Counted from the stretch's first letter, positions 10,053-23,380 are shown. The stretch is 64,000 nt of DNA from Eupeodes corollae (GCF_945859685.1 NC_079149.1:55570991-55634990), one strand, 5' to 3'. A program made the numbers and translations. Notes: generated from the sequence alone by a model not told the origin.

Positions 10053-11520
10053 AGTGAAGTGCTGTTTTTATCCCTAATCCGATATGAATTAGTTTGACAA
10101 AAGAAAAGGTAATCCTACAACCGGCCGGTACCAGTATTCCATTAAAATTTATACGCTTTCAGTGTTCAGTTTTTTTATATAATTACTTATAATTTTATTA
10201 AATTAAATTTTATAGAATTAAAAACAACAACTTTCATCAAAATTTAAAATTTGGATTGTTATTTTCGTCATATCGATCCCAAGATAATTTATTTGGACCA
10301 GATTATAGTCAAGATTATATTAAACACTTTATATGAGAATATAAATCATTGGTAACCATCTTGGATTGCAAAAATTTGAATTTAAATTCATATCTTCATC
10401 GGTATTATAATGCACACACATAGGTTTTGAATTTATAGCTATGTTTTTGATAGTAAAAACTAACATGCTCATCTTTATTATAGTATCTTCGTCTGCATCA
10501 GTATTGCCATAGTATAACGAGTGTAACAAAAGCTTTACATATCTTCTTTATTGTTATGTTACATTTTGTACGTTTTGTTACATTTTTTTCTAAGAATTTA
10601 ACTTAAATTTGCTTGTGAGAATCATGCAACCAATCGTAAAATTTTCTTACATCTGTGATATACCTAGTTCCCCGATTTTAAATCGGTTTTTATTTTATAA
10701 ATCTATAAGTACCTTCTATCTATTGTTTTAAGTTAATGGAAAATACTGTGTACCAAATAAATGGCCACTTTTTTCCTTTAAGACAATAATTTTTGCTGTC
10801 CTCAAAATATTTTCTGACGATATTATAAATGTTTGCTTAGGTTTTTTTGTATTTTTTTATTATTTTTATATTATTCATAGCGGCAACATTATACTGTGAA
10901 AAAGTATCTATCTCCCTTTTGTTTTCTGAATTATGATTTATGCAAATGCAAATACAAGTAAATCCACTTTCATATAACTAATAGCATGCTAAGAATAGGG
11001 CAAGCGCCTAATATATCCCTGTAAATGATAATGTGATATTACTTATATGCATCATGGCTCATGTATCTAATGTAATGGCAATTCTTTTTAATTCTTACTA
11101 TAAAAAAGTCGGTACACATTTTGCAGTTTTCAGTATTCAATCAACACATAAAAATACATATTTTAACATCACTGGTACTAGTACTTTATTATGACAGTTG
11201 ACAGTTTTAAGAGAGCAAGACCTGGTTTCATATTATTACTCTCTTGCATCAGAGCAGGGCTGTCATTTAAATAGCAAATTATGTATTAAGCACTTGAGAT
11301 TTTCAATAGCAAAAAATTATATTTCAATACTAAATAGTTATTTGTTACAATTTTTCATCAAAAACAAAAATAAGCCACATACACTTCGTGTAATCGTGTC
11401 ACAACTATGTCTTAAAAACCATATGTAGAATGAACTATGTAGCAGACATTTTTAGATTAAGTTGATAAATACAAGTTTTATGACGGTTTTTCAAAAGAAG
11501 GTCATAAAAAGTACCTGTTT
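10053..11520. other. gene-free AT-rich stretch
   Basis: No gene, RNA or element is recognised between the SINE remnant and the decayed Tc1/mariner copy. Confidence 0.5.
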
Positions 11521-11524
11521 TTTT

Positions 11525-12574
11525 GTGTCACATGAATAGGGACAAAATCTAATTTACATGAAGGACCCTTTAAAGTAAAGAAAGTAACAACAAAATTTAT
11601 TTTTTAGATAAATACTGGTTTCATTGAATGAATTATGTACATTTTTTTTAAGCAATGGCTGGTACCTTCTGATTTCTGAATTACTTCAAGTAACATGTGG
11701 TGTACGGATTCATAGCGTGCTGTCAGATATTTGAGCAAAATTTGGGCCCAGAGCCGTTTTATGGCTTCAATAATCTCTTCGGTTTTTTGGTATTGCCGTC
11801 TTTCTTTGTAGACTTTTCTTGAAAGCCATCCTCACAAGTTTACCATGATGTTCAGGTCATAAGAATATGGTGGCCATGGTAATAGGTGCACATTTTGCCC
11901 CTGAATCCACGTTTTTATTGTCCGTGCGGTATGAATTGGTGCATTATCTTCCTGTAAAGTCCATCGTTGTCCACCAAATAATTCAGAAAATTGCGGAAAT
12001 ACTCGTTTCAGAATCGATTTTTAAATGATTGCCACCATTTTGAAGCTTCGAAAATCCAACTCCACTGTCCTGTAATAGGTAATTATTCCCCATACCGTTA
12101 TAACGCCTCATTTACTGTGCCGTTTTTCAAGATAGATTTCTTTCTTTCTTAAATCATGAAAATAGCAGCTATACCCATCAGGTCCGTCCAAATATTTTGT
12201 TTATCATTGGAAAAGACGACGGTAGGTTTCTTCTTCATTTGTTGGTGTCGAATATGGTCTGCCTCCAAGCAACAGTCGATAGACTAGCATTTATTCCTGC
12301 TTCTGCCTTGATTTCACTAATAAAAAGCCTTGAAGCAGCTGTCACTATCGTCTGCCTTTCCTGAAATGATGACTCTTCATTTGTAGTTTTTTCCATTTCT
12401 TTTTGGGTCTTTAAGGTAGTTGTATACAACATTTGAACTTCTTCTAATTTTGCTGGCTATAAAACGGATGGTCTGACGAGGTCCGGTTAGCTCGAATTTG
12501 GCCTAATTCCTCCTTGGTAAGACCCTTATTGGCAAATAAAAAACGAATAAAGCTTATCCCTATCCATGTGACAC
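11525..12574 (-). pseudogene. decayed Tc1/mariner (maT-like) transposon
   Basis: Inverted ends GTGTCACATG(A/G)ATAGGGA lie at 11525-11542 and 12557-12574. Between them the minus strand reads through a transposase from N- to C-terminus with several frameshifts and stops: LTKEELGQIRANR near 12520, then SSNVVYNYLK-like and GYSCYFHDLRKKEIYLEKRH-like blocks. These are followed by LQEDNAPIHTART with the second catalytic Asp near 11955, LPWPPYSYDLNIM near 11890, and a C-terminal WLSRKVYKERRQYQKTEE block. The family is clear; the gene is dead. It lies just upstream of the cGAS-like gene. Confidence 0.85.
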
Positions 12575-12761
12575 GAAGTGTATATTCATACAAATCTTTT
12601 TTAGCTAATTTCAAAATAACTGTGTTCATAATATATATTTCGAAGTAAATTGAAACATAATAACAATTATAATAGTTTCATTGTTTTTGCATATTTATAT
12701 ATTTTTAGTTTCTATAAATAACCTAAACAAATTTTACCTTATATTCATGATTTTATTGCAG

Positions 12762-15700
12762 ATGGACGAGTTTTACCATTCAATAAGTAAGGCCATCAAT
12801 ATTGACAAAAACAGAGAAGATTACACTAGAATATATGATTTCGTCAGAATCAATATAATAAAAGGTCTTAAAGAGAACGAAATTTTCAAATTAATTTTTG
12901 CAGATTTAAGTTTATGCGGTAAGTGTAAGTTTAAAAATACATCATTCTCGCTCACATAAAAAGTAAGTTAAACATTTTTCGAATACAAAAATGAAAACAA
13001 AATTTAAAGAAAAAAAAAACAAAAAGCTTTAAAAGCAATGAGGAAAATATTTTTTGTGCCAAAATAAATTAAAGAAGTTGTATTTGTTTTACTAAAAAAT
13101 ATAATCAGGGTTTGTGTAAGCGTCTGGGTTTCGGAATAAAAATATTTTTGTGATAGCTTTTTAGGTATCAATTTGACATCACCTTACGTGGATCAAATTC
13201 GATCATCTGCAATCACCTTAGCCGATTTCAACCCAAAACTTTTCATAAAATACATTTTTAAGTTTGTTGTTGAAGATTACCTAAATGGGGACAAAAAAGT
13301 TGGACATATTTTTGTCAGTTTGCAAGTTATGGCTTCGATCAGATACTGGGGTCGTAATGGGTTACGATTTAACGACTTTGTATTATCATAATCTGAAATT
13401 AATAAAATAAAAAAAGTTCAATACGATTAAGATGATATGCACGGCTTTAGTCAGTCTGCATTAAGTATAATTTCTGCTTGTGTATCCAAAGCAAGGCAGT
13501 TTAAAAATATGCTCCAATCAATTTCGGAACAGTTATCAACCATCCAACAATTTGAAAAAATGTACGTGTTTTTCCTAGCTTCATTGGCCCAATTGACTGC
13601 TTTATTAAATTCCTAAATGTGTTTACATCAATACAATTTTCTGTCCAAACCCATACAAAAAAACCAAGTCTGCGGAACTTGGTCGAAATTTCAAGTTACC
13701 AAACGGGAATCTTATTTATTATAGAAGATTTTGTTAAGGGACTTCTGTTTAACGTCACTTTACTATTCTACGAATATTTTGGTTTTATTCGTTTAGAAAC
13801 TCATTTAATAAAGGTGGACTAGGAAACCGTTTTTTATTAATTCGGCTGTTAATGAATAATTGCAATCAGGAAAGTTTGTTGATGACATACATTTCCAATG
13901 AAAATTACAACCGATTAATGAACAATAATGGCAGCCGGTAATTCTTTCAACAAAGCGACTTTCTTTAAAACTAGTTATAATGCAAAACAGGTCTTAAAGA
14001 GGGTTCGACTTTGAACTTTCGAGTTTTTCCAAAATTTTAATTTAATTCATATTATTTCAACTTGGTCGACGCAACGCGTCTTAATATTTACCTCGCATCA
14101 GTTTAAATCTTCCGCTAATTGTTGTTGATGCTTTCCAACTATTTCGTATTTATTAATTAATGTATCTATTTATTTAATTAATTACTTCATCACATTTAAT
14201 CATTAAAATAAACAAAATATTTTATTTTTTGTATATGTTTGTTTATTCTTATTTATTTTATTATTGATTTAAACAAACATGCATATATATTAACTTACTC
14301 TACATGTGAAGGTTTTTTCTCCATTCTTTTCCTTGAGGTCTATTTTTCGACCAAAAATATCAGTTAAATTCAAAATTGTATGTTTTAGTAAAAAATAAAT
14401 TCAAATTTTCATATATGTACACTGTGCAATGACTGCTTATCGAAAATGTAATTTTATATCTTAAATATCTATCTATAATTTTATTAAAAAAAAAAAAAAA
14501 AAAAAAAAAACAATTTATGCGAAACAGGTATTATTGGTTTAAGTTATACCATTACAATTCTTAAAACCTGACATTTTGAAACTCTCCTTGTTTTCAATTG
14601 ATTTAAGCAGCTTTGTTTTAAATCTAAGATTTTGTAAACTGATTTTTTGTTTTGGTTTTTCATATTCTGAGAACAAAATGACATCGATATCGATTCTGAT
14701 TTACAGAATAATAAAATTACTGTTTAATTGATAAATAAAAGTTATGAGAAAACTGCCTAGACATTAATTTCGTTTCAACCAGAAATAAACAAATTATTAC
14801 AAATTTTTGTACTATGCATCTTCCTGCTCTACCTCATATGAAGTAAAAAATCAGTAAATTACAACAAACACTATTATTATTATCTTAATGTTTATTAATC
14901 TTTAAAAAGTCTACTGAAACAGCTTTTATTTTTGTTTTTGCTTTTTTTTTACAGGAAGTTATGCAGATAACTTGAAAATCACTCAACCAGATGAGTTTGA
15001 TCTCGTAGTGAGGCTCCGTTTTCCATTTCACGAATCTATTGATCTAATTGAAGATACTGTACAGCTAGGGAATGTTTATATAGACTTGACAAATGTAATT
15101 GATCTAGTTGAAAAAGGAAGCACAATGTTAAAATTCTTAAAATTAATTACGAACTGCAATGGTTATTTATTACAAGATAAATTCCAGAGTTGGTTTGAGG
15201 GAATTTTAACGAAATACTTGAATAAAATTAAATATAAAATGATTCATGAAATGAAGCAAATTAAGTTGGTTTACAATAAACAAGGACCAGCACACACTAT
15301 TAAAGTTTACAGCAGCAAATGTGAAATATCCATTGATTTTGTTCCTGGATTTAGGTTTGATAAACTCCAATCAATATCTCCAAGAAGTTATCTTATTGAT
15401 TATGATGATAAATGGGAAGCTATTCCGAAGCCTATTGGAGGACCTTGCAATCCATCATTCCGATGTTCATATACACAATCTGAAAGGCGACTTTTAATTG
15501 GGAGAAATCAGTTTAAGAATGCGCTGCGTATGATGAAGAAATTTCGAGACATGAATCCGGCTTTGGTTAACCTTAAAAGTTATTTCATTAAAACTTTGTT
15601 TCTGTGGCATAACAACACAGTTGAACAAACATACTGGAATAATTCTAATCACTCAATCATGGAAGAGGTATGTACATTCAACGCGTACATTTATCTAGAT

Positions 15701-16252
15701 ATATGTTTTTAATGATACTAAATAAAATAAGTCGAGTTCTTAATATTTGCTTCTTTTGGCAAAGATCTTAAACTAAGTTTATAAATAAAAATCTTTTTTT
15801 CAAAACAGATGTTTGAAGTTCTTGAAAGAGCATTAGAAAATCGAAAGATACCATTTTTTTGGGACGAGAATGTAAACCTCTTAGAACTTAAAGCGTCTCA
15901 TCATCAAATCAATTGTATGTACCATCATGTCAGAAATGCGAGGAAAATTATGTCCAAACGTTCGTCTCCAGAAGATTTGCAAAATATTAAAAATCTTTTC
16001 TGTAAGTTCCCATATACTCGAATTTGTATATTTCCAATAAAATACATGTATGTATATTTTATTTTTAATTTTGCAGTAACCCGGAAAGAGCAAGAACAAA
16101 TATCACGAAAGCTTGAAGTAGAAATTCAAAGAAGTTTTTGGGATGTTGCAACAGAAGCAGCCCAAGCCGTAGACTCTTATCTTCCATGGTGTCTTGGTAT
16201 TGCCGCTGGAGCATTTATTTTAAGTTCGTTTTTAAATAGGCAGAACAACTGA
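12762..16252 (+). CDS. Mab-21/cGAS-like nucleotidyltransferase with C-terminal membrane anchor, four exons
   Basis: Exons 12762-12918, 14955-15667, 15809-16001 and 16077-16252 join in frame to 1239 nt, or 412 residues. The nucleotidyltransferase signature is complete: Gly53-Ser54 in GSYADNLK, Glu66 and Asp68 in PDEFDLVV, and Asp180 in EISIDFVPGF. These are the metal-binding acids used by cGAS and cGAS-like receptors. A helical Mab-21 half follows (residues ~200-370). I see no zinc-ribbon insertion like that of vertebrate cGAS, as in other insect members. The last ~25 residues are a hydrophobic segment (PWCLGIAAGAFILSSF) followed by a short polar tail, which looks like a tail anchor. Intron 1 splits the GS motif region and holds a dead Harbinger. 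The ATG sits directly after an acceptor-like TTGCAG, so a 5' non-coding exon is likely. Whether it makes cyclic dinucleotides is inference. Confidence 0.88.
13168..13625 (+). pseudogene. dead Harbinger transposase fragment in the cGAS-like gene intron
   Basis: The frame at 13173-13391 reads VSLQVMASIRYWGRNGL, matching the conserved early block of HARBI1-like proteins. After a frameshift, HGFSQSALSIISACVSKA corresponds to the next block. Near 13570 another frame reads FPSFIGPIDCFIKF, the site of the first catalytic Asp. The three frames are in the correct order but broken, and nothing recognisable follows. It is unrelated in detail to the complete element at 2731. Confidence 0.72.
13626..14954. 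other. remainder of intron 1 of the cGAS-like gene
   Basis: AT-rich DNA with an uninterrupted run of 25 A at 14486-14510, possibly the tail of a retroposed sequence. I see no other feature. Confidence 0.5.
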
Positions 16253-16325
16253 TGATAAGGACATGCCTGTTTATACGCATGTGAAGGGTTCTTCAATAAG
16301 AGTTTTGTAACTTTTGAGAACTTGA

Positions 16326-16331
16326 AATAAA
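16326..16331 (+). promoter_or_regulatory. poly(A) signal of the cGAS-like gene
   Basis: AATAAA lies 74 bases after the stop codon, on the coding strand. The next gene is convergent, so the 3' ends of the two genes are about 500 bp apart. Confidence 0.55.
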
Positions 16332-16805
16332 TTGATAAACGGTACAACATCTCACTCAAGTTGTTAAAATTCACTTCAAAATGATGAACATTAACAGTTT
16401 AATGACCTTTACTTCTCGATTTCGAGATACCAACCGTAATTGTGGCGGCCATTTGGTTGATATCGTTTTTCATTGACTTTTTATTTAATATATAATTGAA
16501 AACTCCTAATGATAAACCCCATACCTTATCATGTCTTTTTTAAACATATTTTATGTCTGTAATGACTGTATTTCGAAGTATGTACACAATTAATACCATT
16601 GTTTGTTTTTCTGTACCAGCCTTATTAAACATTTGTATTAAAAAACATTTTTACCTAAAAAAAATGAAAAACAATTATTTTTAATTGTTTTTTTGCTTTC
16701 TGAATATAATTTTTTTTTTAATATGTGTATGTTCGTATTTATGTATGTTTAAATGAGAACTAAAAATATTAATATTATATTTTTAATATTAAAGTTTTAA
16801 ATATC

Positions 16806-16811
16806 TTTATT
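16806..16811 (-). promoter_or_regulatory. poly(A) signal of DGAT2 set I
   Basis: AATAAA on the minus strand, 35 bases beyond the stop codon at 16846. Confidence 0.6.
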
Positions 16812-16845
16812 TACAAAAATTGGTGCGATTTATAAAAACATTCGA

Positions 16846-18284
16846 CTACTTCATCACTAAAACAGCTTTTTCTGGATCTGCAATGTATTTGGATTTGTGG
16901 GTTTCGAACAGTGCATTCAAATCGTCCATGAATTTCTGATGAAATTTATCAACAACTTCTTCACTGGGATCATCAGATTTTGGAACATCAATTGGAGCGC
17001 CAACTTAAAAAAAAAACATACAGTTAGTGTTTTAATTCCAAATGCCTCATTTTATTTAATTTATCGCTACAGTATAATCTTAAAAATTTCCGAAATCCGC
17101 AGAGAAAAATCACAAAACTTCGCAACTAACTGTTATTTTGTGTAAGCTGTGCAACCCGTCAAAATGTTTTCCAAAAACACAAATATTTTGAAATCAAAAA
17201 ACACAATTCTGCACGTAAAATGCGCACACTCTGTTATTGGATACTGGTCAAAGAATAATTTGGCCCGATCTGCGTACTATGGACTTAAACTCAAACACAC
17301 AAGACAATTATGAGCAAAAATACTAACCAACTTGTACTATTCGCCTGCGCTGAGGAAGCATACCAATATTGTACTGGAAAAATCCCCTTCCCAAAATAAT
17401 CAACGGTGAAATACCGGTGATTTTTTTCACTAACAATTGCATTTTTCTCACAAATGAATTTGGTGGATTGTCAAGTTGATCGAAGACATCAACTTCACCA
17501 AATGAAAACACTGGTACAATGGCAGCTCTGATGGAAAAATTGCAATAAATTAGTTTATTCGCATAAAAATACGAAACTTTTCTCAACTTACCCAGATCTC
17601 ATGGCTAATTTTATAAAGCCCTTGCGATCTTTAATCGTTAAAATGTACTTTCCGGGCTTTGAATCGAGGGCTTCTTTAGCACCGCCGACAACAACTGCAA
17701 CAGCTGATGAAGTATATCCATCTGCGGCATTTATGGGATCTTTTGGATCATGTGAGGTGGTGAGATTGTTGTAGAGAGATTTCCTTGTTACCGATATAAG
17801 ACCCCATGACTTGACGATATGACGCCAAAAGGGTGTGCTAAATTGAAATGCCAAAGTTGCTGGTTTGGGGCGAATTTTCGGAAACAGTTCATTCCATCTT
17901 GATATATCTACACCCAGGTTTGTAAAGACACCAATTCTATATGGAAATATGAATTTAATAAAATTATTCTTATGAATGAAATAAATTGTTTACCCTGCTA
18001 CTCCATGTGGATAGCATGCTAATAAGTAATTTTTGTTTGGTGGTAGTTCTTCCGTTTTAACCAGTTCTACTGGGAAATAATCCCGGAAGTGTTTCCAAAA
18101 GAAATTGTCTCGCATCCACCTTATTCTAGAGAAATTATGATTGATTGATGTGTGTTTAGTAGTAGTATTTAAAAGATGATACGTACCCCGAGCCTCTGAC
18201 TTCATTCTCAGACTTTTCCTTGTCTAAATATATCCAGATTCCATATGCAATCAAAAATGCTTTCAGGTAATAATTGCCAAATAT
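16846..18284 (-). CDS. DGAT2-family acyltransferase, common exons 2-6 of set I
   Basis: Exons 18284-18187, 18125-17994, 17936-17592, 17527-17328 and 17003-16846 join in frame. With a 44-residue first exon (24044, 29101) the protein has 354 residues; with the one at 30261 it has 353. This is the normal DGAT2/MOGAT size. Diagnostic blocks are YFPVELVKT near residue 95, the active-site motif YPHG at 115-118, VVVGGAKEALDS near 200, the glycerolipid block RKGFIKLAMRSG at 225-236 and VPVFSFGE ending at 247, and GRGFFQYNIG. The family transfers fatty acyl groups from acyl-CoA to acylglycerols or alcohols at the ER and lipid droplets. The usual HPHG has Tyr in the first position here. Three candidate first exons lie upstream, at 24044, 29101 and 30261, the nearest 5.6 kb away. 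Substrate is not predictable. Confidence 0.92.
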
Positions 18285-18299
18285 CTAGAATCAAATATA

Positions 18300-20930
18300 A
18301 CAAAAAAAAAACATTAAAGTTCTTAAAACACATAAAATGTTATTTAGTCAATACAAAGTTGACACAAATTATTGTTTGTGTTTTCTATTTAAATGGGAAT
18401 GACAACTAAAATAGGAGTAATCCACTGAAAGTCTCTAAAACTAGACCACAATATTTGGAAATTAACTACAAAAATTTTGTATTTTGTAATAAATACCTTT
18501 TTACGCAAACTTGAAGAGATACCGACAATATTAGTTCTTGAGTAGCAAAAGAAACTTTATGAATAAGTAGAAAATTACAGAAATCAAAATATTGATGTAA
18601 TATTCTATTCTCAATTAAAAAATTGTGTTTCATATTTCAAATTAATGTGTATTAGTTCAGTGAAGCTTCACTTTGTTTGTACCTTCGCTTTGGTGGTTTA
18701 AACATTGTACCAAGTCTCATAAGATCTTTGTAAATTAAGGAAGATCAAAGGTCGCGAAAACAGTTTATTGTCAAACATTGGAAGGCCTAAATTTTACGAC
18801 AATTTATGCCCACAACATTTTTTCATACGCTCAAGAATTTTAGAGCTTTCACAATCATCTAGACATTTTTTTATATTGTATATCTTTTAGCAAATTCTCA
18901 AGCAAATACTTTAACAGTGTTTCTAATTTGTTTCTCTTTAAATTTGGAACATTTTCATAGAGAAATATTTTCAATAGTTCAAAATCAGTTTTTTAATTGC
19001 AACAATAAATAACCTAAAAATAAAATATACATAATATATTATACTTTATAGAATTGCCTTCAAAATAATTTGCGGGGATTACTTGAAACTCGTTTTTTGA
19101 AGCTGCTTCAAATTGGAAGCGATTGTTTGACACCTGTAATACTGTAAAACTCAGCTATCATTTGGATTGTTATAAAATGTATTTATTGCTTGAGATTATA
19201 AGGATCACGTTGCAATCGAACAACCTGTTTTCATTATTAAAACTTATGTGGTTTTTTATGAATAAAATAAATCAATTGTTTCCTAATCCAGATCTGTCGA
19301 AGCACAAGAATTATAGAGTTATTTCCTTCCTAAATTTTTACTTGCGACATATAGGAACTATATGGCAAGTTTTGAATTCGTGCAAAATTTCGAACTCGAG
19401 ATTTTAATCAAACATGATATTACGATGGTAGAGAAGTCCAAAAAAGTGGGTCCCGCGATTCCGTCCGGTCGGTTTTGTCTGTCTGTCCACGCTCCTACAG
19501 CCTTAACCATTGGGTCGATTGAGTTTAAACTTGGAAGTTAAGGTTTTGAGCAGCTTCGCATTAGGCGTTTTTTTTTCATTTTTTTTAAGATCAAAACTAA
19601 CAGTGGCCCCATACATTTTTTTCGTATAAAAACGATATTTAGAATTTTCTCAAAAACAAACCGATAGATTTTTTTAAAATGTTCTTTAAAATTTTATTTT
19701 TTAACTTGGCTTCTTTTAATAAGAAAAATAAATTTTTGTATTGCTCAGGAATGGTACCGCTCATAGAACCGTTATTTAGTTTTTTAATTTTCTCAACAAC
19801 TTATGAACTGATTTCAAAAATTTTGTTCTGAATAAGCTTTTATATTGCCTTAACAATGTTTGATTATCAAAAATGCAATTTTGTATTGTTTGGATTTTTA
19901 AAAAAATATTGAATTTTATTTTTTTTAAATTCTATATCTCAAAAACGGGTCAACATTTTTTACGAAATTCAAATGTCAAGCGTATATTTACAATTTCTAA
20001 ACAACAGCATACCAAAAATATTTTTAGAACAAAATTGAAAAATTTTATATATATGTACAAAAATAATTTAAAAAAAATGTTTGATAAAATGGCATTTAAA
20101 TTTTTCAAGTCAAAGTTATTTTTCAGGAAAAATTTTGAATCTTAAAATATTTTTTTTAAATTATTTAAACATATTTAAAATAAATTATTTTGACTAAATT
20201 TTCATTACATTCCTATCTTTTATTCAAATAAATACATTTGATACATATTTATGTATTTTTATAACTATAACTATTGTAAATATCAACTATGGCCGTGTAG
20301 CGCCACTGCATCGGATTAACGAATATTATATGTTTAATCAACAATCTATTTTAAAGTGTCTATCAAGAATTAATATCTTGGTACTTTTGTAAATACGATT
20401 TTAAATATAAAAGAATAAATACTTAGTACTAGTTAAAGAAACGTACAACCTGTACAACTACTGCTTACGTGTCACTTCATAACTAAAATCCAAAACGCAC
20501 AAGAACCTGGCTATAAACAACACATGAATAGCAATTTCTTGTACTTTAACAAAATTAAACTGAACGCAATAACTCCATGTTTGCGCTGAAAACTTGTAGA
20601 AAAGAGGGAATGTGATTGGATTGTAGTAAGTACCTTCTAACTACCAATAATATTCCTTCATTACCATCATAAACATGTCTTTATCTTTCTATCTTCATAA
20701 AGCTGACCACGCCAATGAACTATTCTCTATACGTTTTAGACACCTACCTAACTACACAACCAACAGGAGATCGCTTTAAAATTTAAACATATATGTTCTG
20801 CCTCTTTCTCATCTTCAGATAATTTATTTTCCATCCTGGTTCTTCTACTATGAAATTAAAATAAAGCTATCCAAAGGACAATTGATTTCGTTAAAAATGC
20901 TTACAAGTACTTTTCATTTCCGGGATGAGT
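18300..20930. other. set I intron 1, left part
   Basis: AT-rich DNA. At 19424-19600 there is a block with GTCCGGTCGG and GTCTGTCTGTCC words that looks like a dispersed repeat, possibly extending to about 20330. No gene is recognised. Confidence 0.4.
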
Positions 20931-20939
20931 TGTCCTAGG

Positions 20940-21900
20940 TTGAGCTGTGTCTTGGGATGAATGCATTCGTGCATTTTATTTATTAAGCAAAACTCACAGC
21001 ATTGGTCGGTAATGAGAACCTTCTAAGTGATTTTCAGGCTGGTTTTAGACAAAATTATTCAATAATTGACCAAATTTTTACCCTTATGTACATATATTGC
21101 TCAGTCGTTTCAGGATAAACATAGGAAACTATATACCTACTTTTTATGTGTACTACAAAGCTGATTTTGATTCTATCGATAGAAGGTCACTATTCAACAC
21201 ACTATCATTGATGGGAATTTCAACGAAAATGCTTAACGTTCTAAAGCTCTTATACTTATACTTGGACACAAATCTCAACGGCATGAAATGGCAAGCATCT
21301 GTCAGAATTATTTAAAACAACAATTGGAGTAAAACAGGGGTTGTTGCTTAGTACTCTCTTGTTCATTATGTTTCTTGATGATCTACATAATATATGAAGT
21401 GCTTTGTGGTGGAACTTTATGGGCCGAAAGGAGGATTAAAGTACACATGTATGCTGATAATATAGTCATGTTATCGGACAGCCTCCAAGGACTAAGTTGC
21501 ATGATTTTGGACCTTGAAAAATATTGTGAGATTTGGAATCTCACAATGAATTTGATAAGTCTGAAATAATGATATGCTGAAAGACTGATGTAATTATGCC
21601 AGAAAAGTGAAAATTCGGAGGAAAATATATTGAAATCGTTAAGGAGTATGATTATCTAGGAATGAAAATCACCTTAAACTTAAATGTGAATAGCCATCTT
21701 TCCAACAAGCTTCAATTAGCAAAAACGGCACTAAATAGCACACGGAAGACCTGTTTAAATACAAATGAACTCAGTTTTAATGCGAAGTATAAACTGTTTG
21801 ATGCAACTTCTAAATCAGTTTTGTTTTTTTCCGTTCAAATTTGGGGTTAGTAGCAAAATGAAGAAGTTGAAAAACAACCTAGATTTTTCTGAAACGAGTA
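20940..21900 (+). pseudogene. decayed non-LTR reverse transcriptase
   Basis: Successive frames read, in correct order, LLSDFQAGFRQNYSIIDQIF near 21010, YKADFDSIDRRSLFNTLSLMG near 21145, a GVKQG-like block near 21330, and HMYADNIVMLSDSLQGL near 21450. The last contains a changed catalytic YADD (YADN). VKEYDYLGMKI then follows near 21640. Stops and frameshifts separate the blocks. It lies within the long first intron of DGAT2 set I. Confidence 0.85.
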
Positions 21901-21909
21901 TTTAAACTT

Positions 21910-22560
21910 TCATTTAGTTCCCCAAATGATATGTTTTATTGGAGACGGGAATGTCTCCACTACGTATTTATTTCTTTGAAGCTTCACTACGATTAACAAA
22001 AATTATTGTAATGCATGTTTAAACGGAAAGGATAGATGAAAGATTCTGACCACTTTTGCGAGAATGCCGCTAGCTAGAACCAAAATAACAGGTGATGAAT
22101 TATAGTTTCTATTGTTTTTTTTTACATTAAACCTAGCATATGATCTTTATTATTACTACCATCATTACTATTTTGATAATTATATTTGTATATTAGTTAA
22201 ATTAAAATTATTAATAAATTTTCATATAAGGTGACGACCTAAGCCATGCCTTAAAAACTTTAAGTTGAGCAATATTGTAAACTTTGTAATTATTACTACT
22301 TTAAAATTTAATAAAGCAATCTATCTGATCTAAAAAATGTATCACAAGTTTTGCCTGTTTTTGCGTTCCTTTGTAAAAAGTAGATTAAATTAATTTTTTA
22401 TTTGAGATCAAAATGTTTAGCTGTAAATTTGGTAGCTCTATTAACATATACACAAAGTTACACTAATACAATGACAAACAAAAATTACAATCGTGTTCCA
22501 TACGCCACAAAAAAAAATCAATTTTTTAAGGAAATCTGAATTCAATCCTGGAAATCCCCA
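21910..22560. other. gene-free AT-rich intron DNA
   Basis: I see nothing recognisable beyond possible 3' remnants of the preceding retroelement. Confidence 0.4.
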
Positions 22561-22574
22561 TCTAATTTACTACC

Positions 22575-23380
22575 AAGGGCAAGGTGTTGATTTAAATGCA
22601 GTAACTTACTTCACATTTCGCGAGGATTATAGTCGTCGTAATGGCTGTCAATCTCGTGTTGGATAGGGTATCTTGGATATGTGGATTTTTAGATACCTTG
22701 TTGAACGAGTTAGATAGATGTCTTGAAAAAAAGCAAAGAAACTTCGAAGTCAAAATTGTTGTAAGATAAAACATTTAATGGATAATTCAACTGATTTGTC
22801 GGATTAGTCATCTACAAAACGAGAACAAAATAAGTAAATTTTGTAGTTTAAAAAAAAAAATAGTTCATAATTGCCTTCTAAAATTCGGAGGCAAATAGCT
22901 TTTTGATCGTCTATTATGGACAGAATGTCTTCAAATACAACTTCAACTAACATTTTGTATCTTTTTGTTTACCAACAAATACAAAAAGCTAAAATCAATT
23001 TTCAAGTTTCTTGAAATTCAACCATGTGTTGAATCAGCTGTTCTGTCAGATACCTACATACCCCAGAATTTCTTAGATACCTTTGGATTCCTTTTTTGAC
23101 ATCTCAGCTGTTTTTGATCAGCTATTGTCTTACACGTAAAACACTGCTAAAAAGGTATCCGGATACCCTATCTGTCTGTGATTGAATGTAACCAATCTAC
23201 TCGTATATATAAGCTGCATAAAATCTAAGACTTATAACGTATCCGAATATCTATTTGTTAGTGTTTTGACGTTTAAAGGTACAGCTGCTCCAAAACAATT
23301 GAGATGTCAAATGAGGATCCAAAGGTATCCAAAAATATGTGGTATATGTTGGTATCCAATAGAACAGCGTATTCTTTAAA
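22575..23380. repeat. foldback-type dispersed repeat, copy 1
   Basis: The right part, to 23190, matches the start of 41364-42230 in reverse orientation: TCAGACAGATA-like end, GGTATCCGGATACC, AAAAAAGGAATCCAAAGG and ATTCTGGGGTATGTAGGTAT words. A weaker mirrored copy continues at about 23270-23380, giving a foldback shape. It is non-coding. Confidence 0.55.

Noticed and set aside
13173..13391. Open frame that could be read as exon 2 of the cGAS-like gene
   Set aside because: Its peptide matches a Harbinger transposase block, not Mab-21 proteins. Joining 12918 directly to 14955 restores the GS motif and frame.
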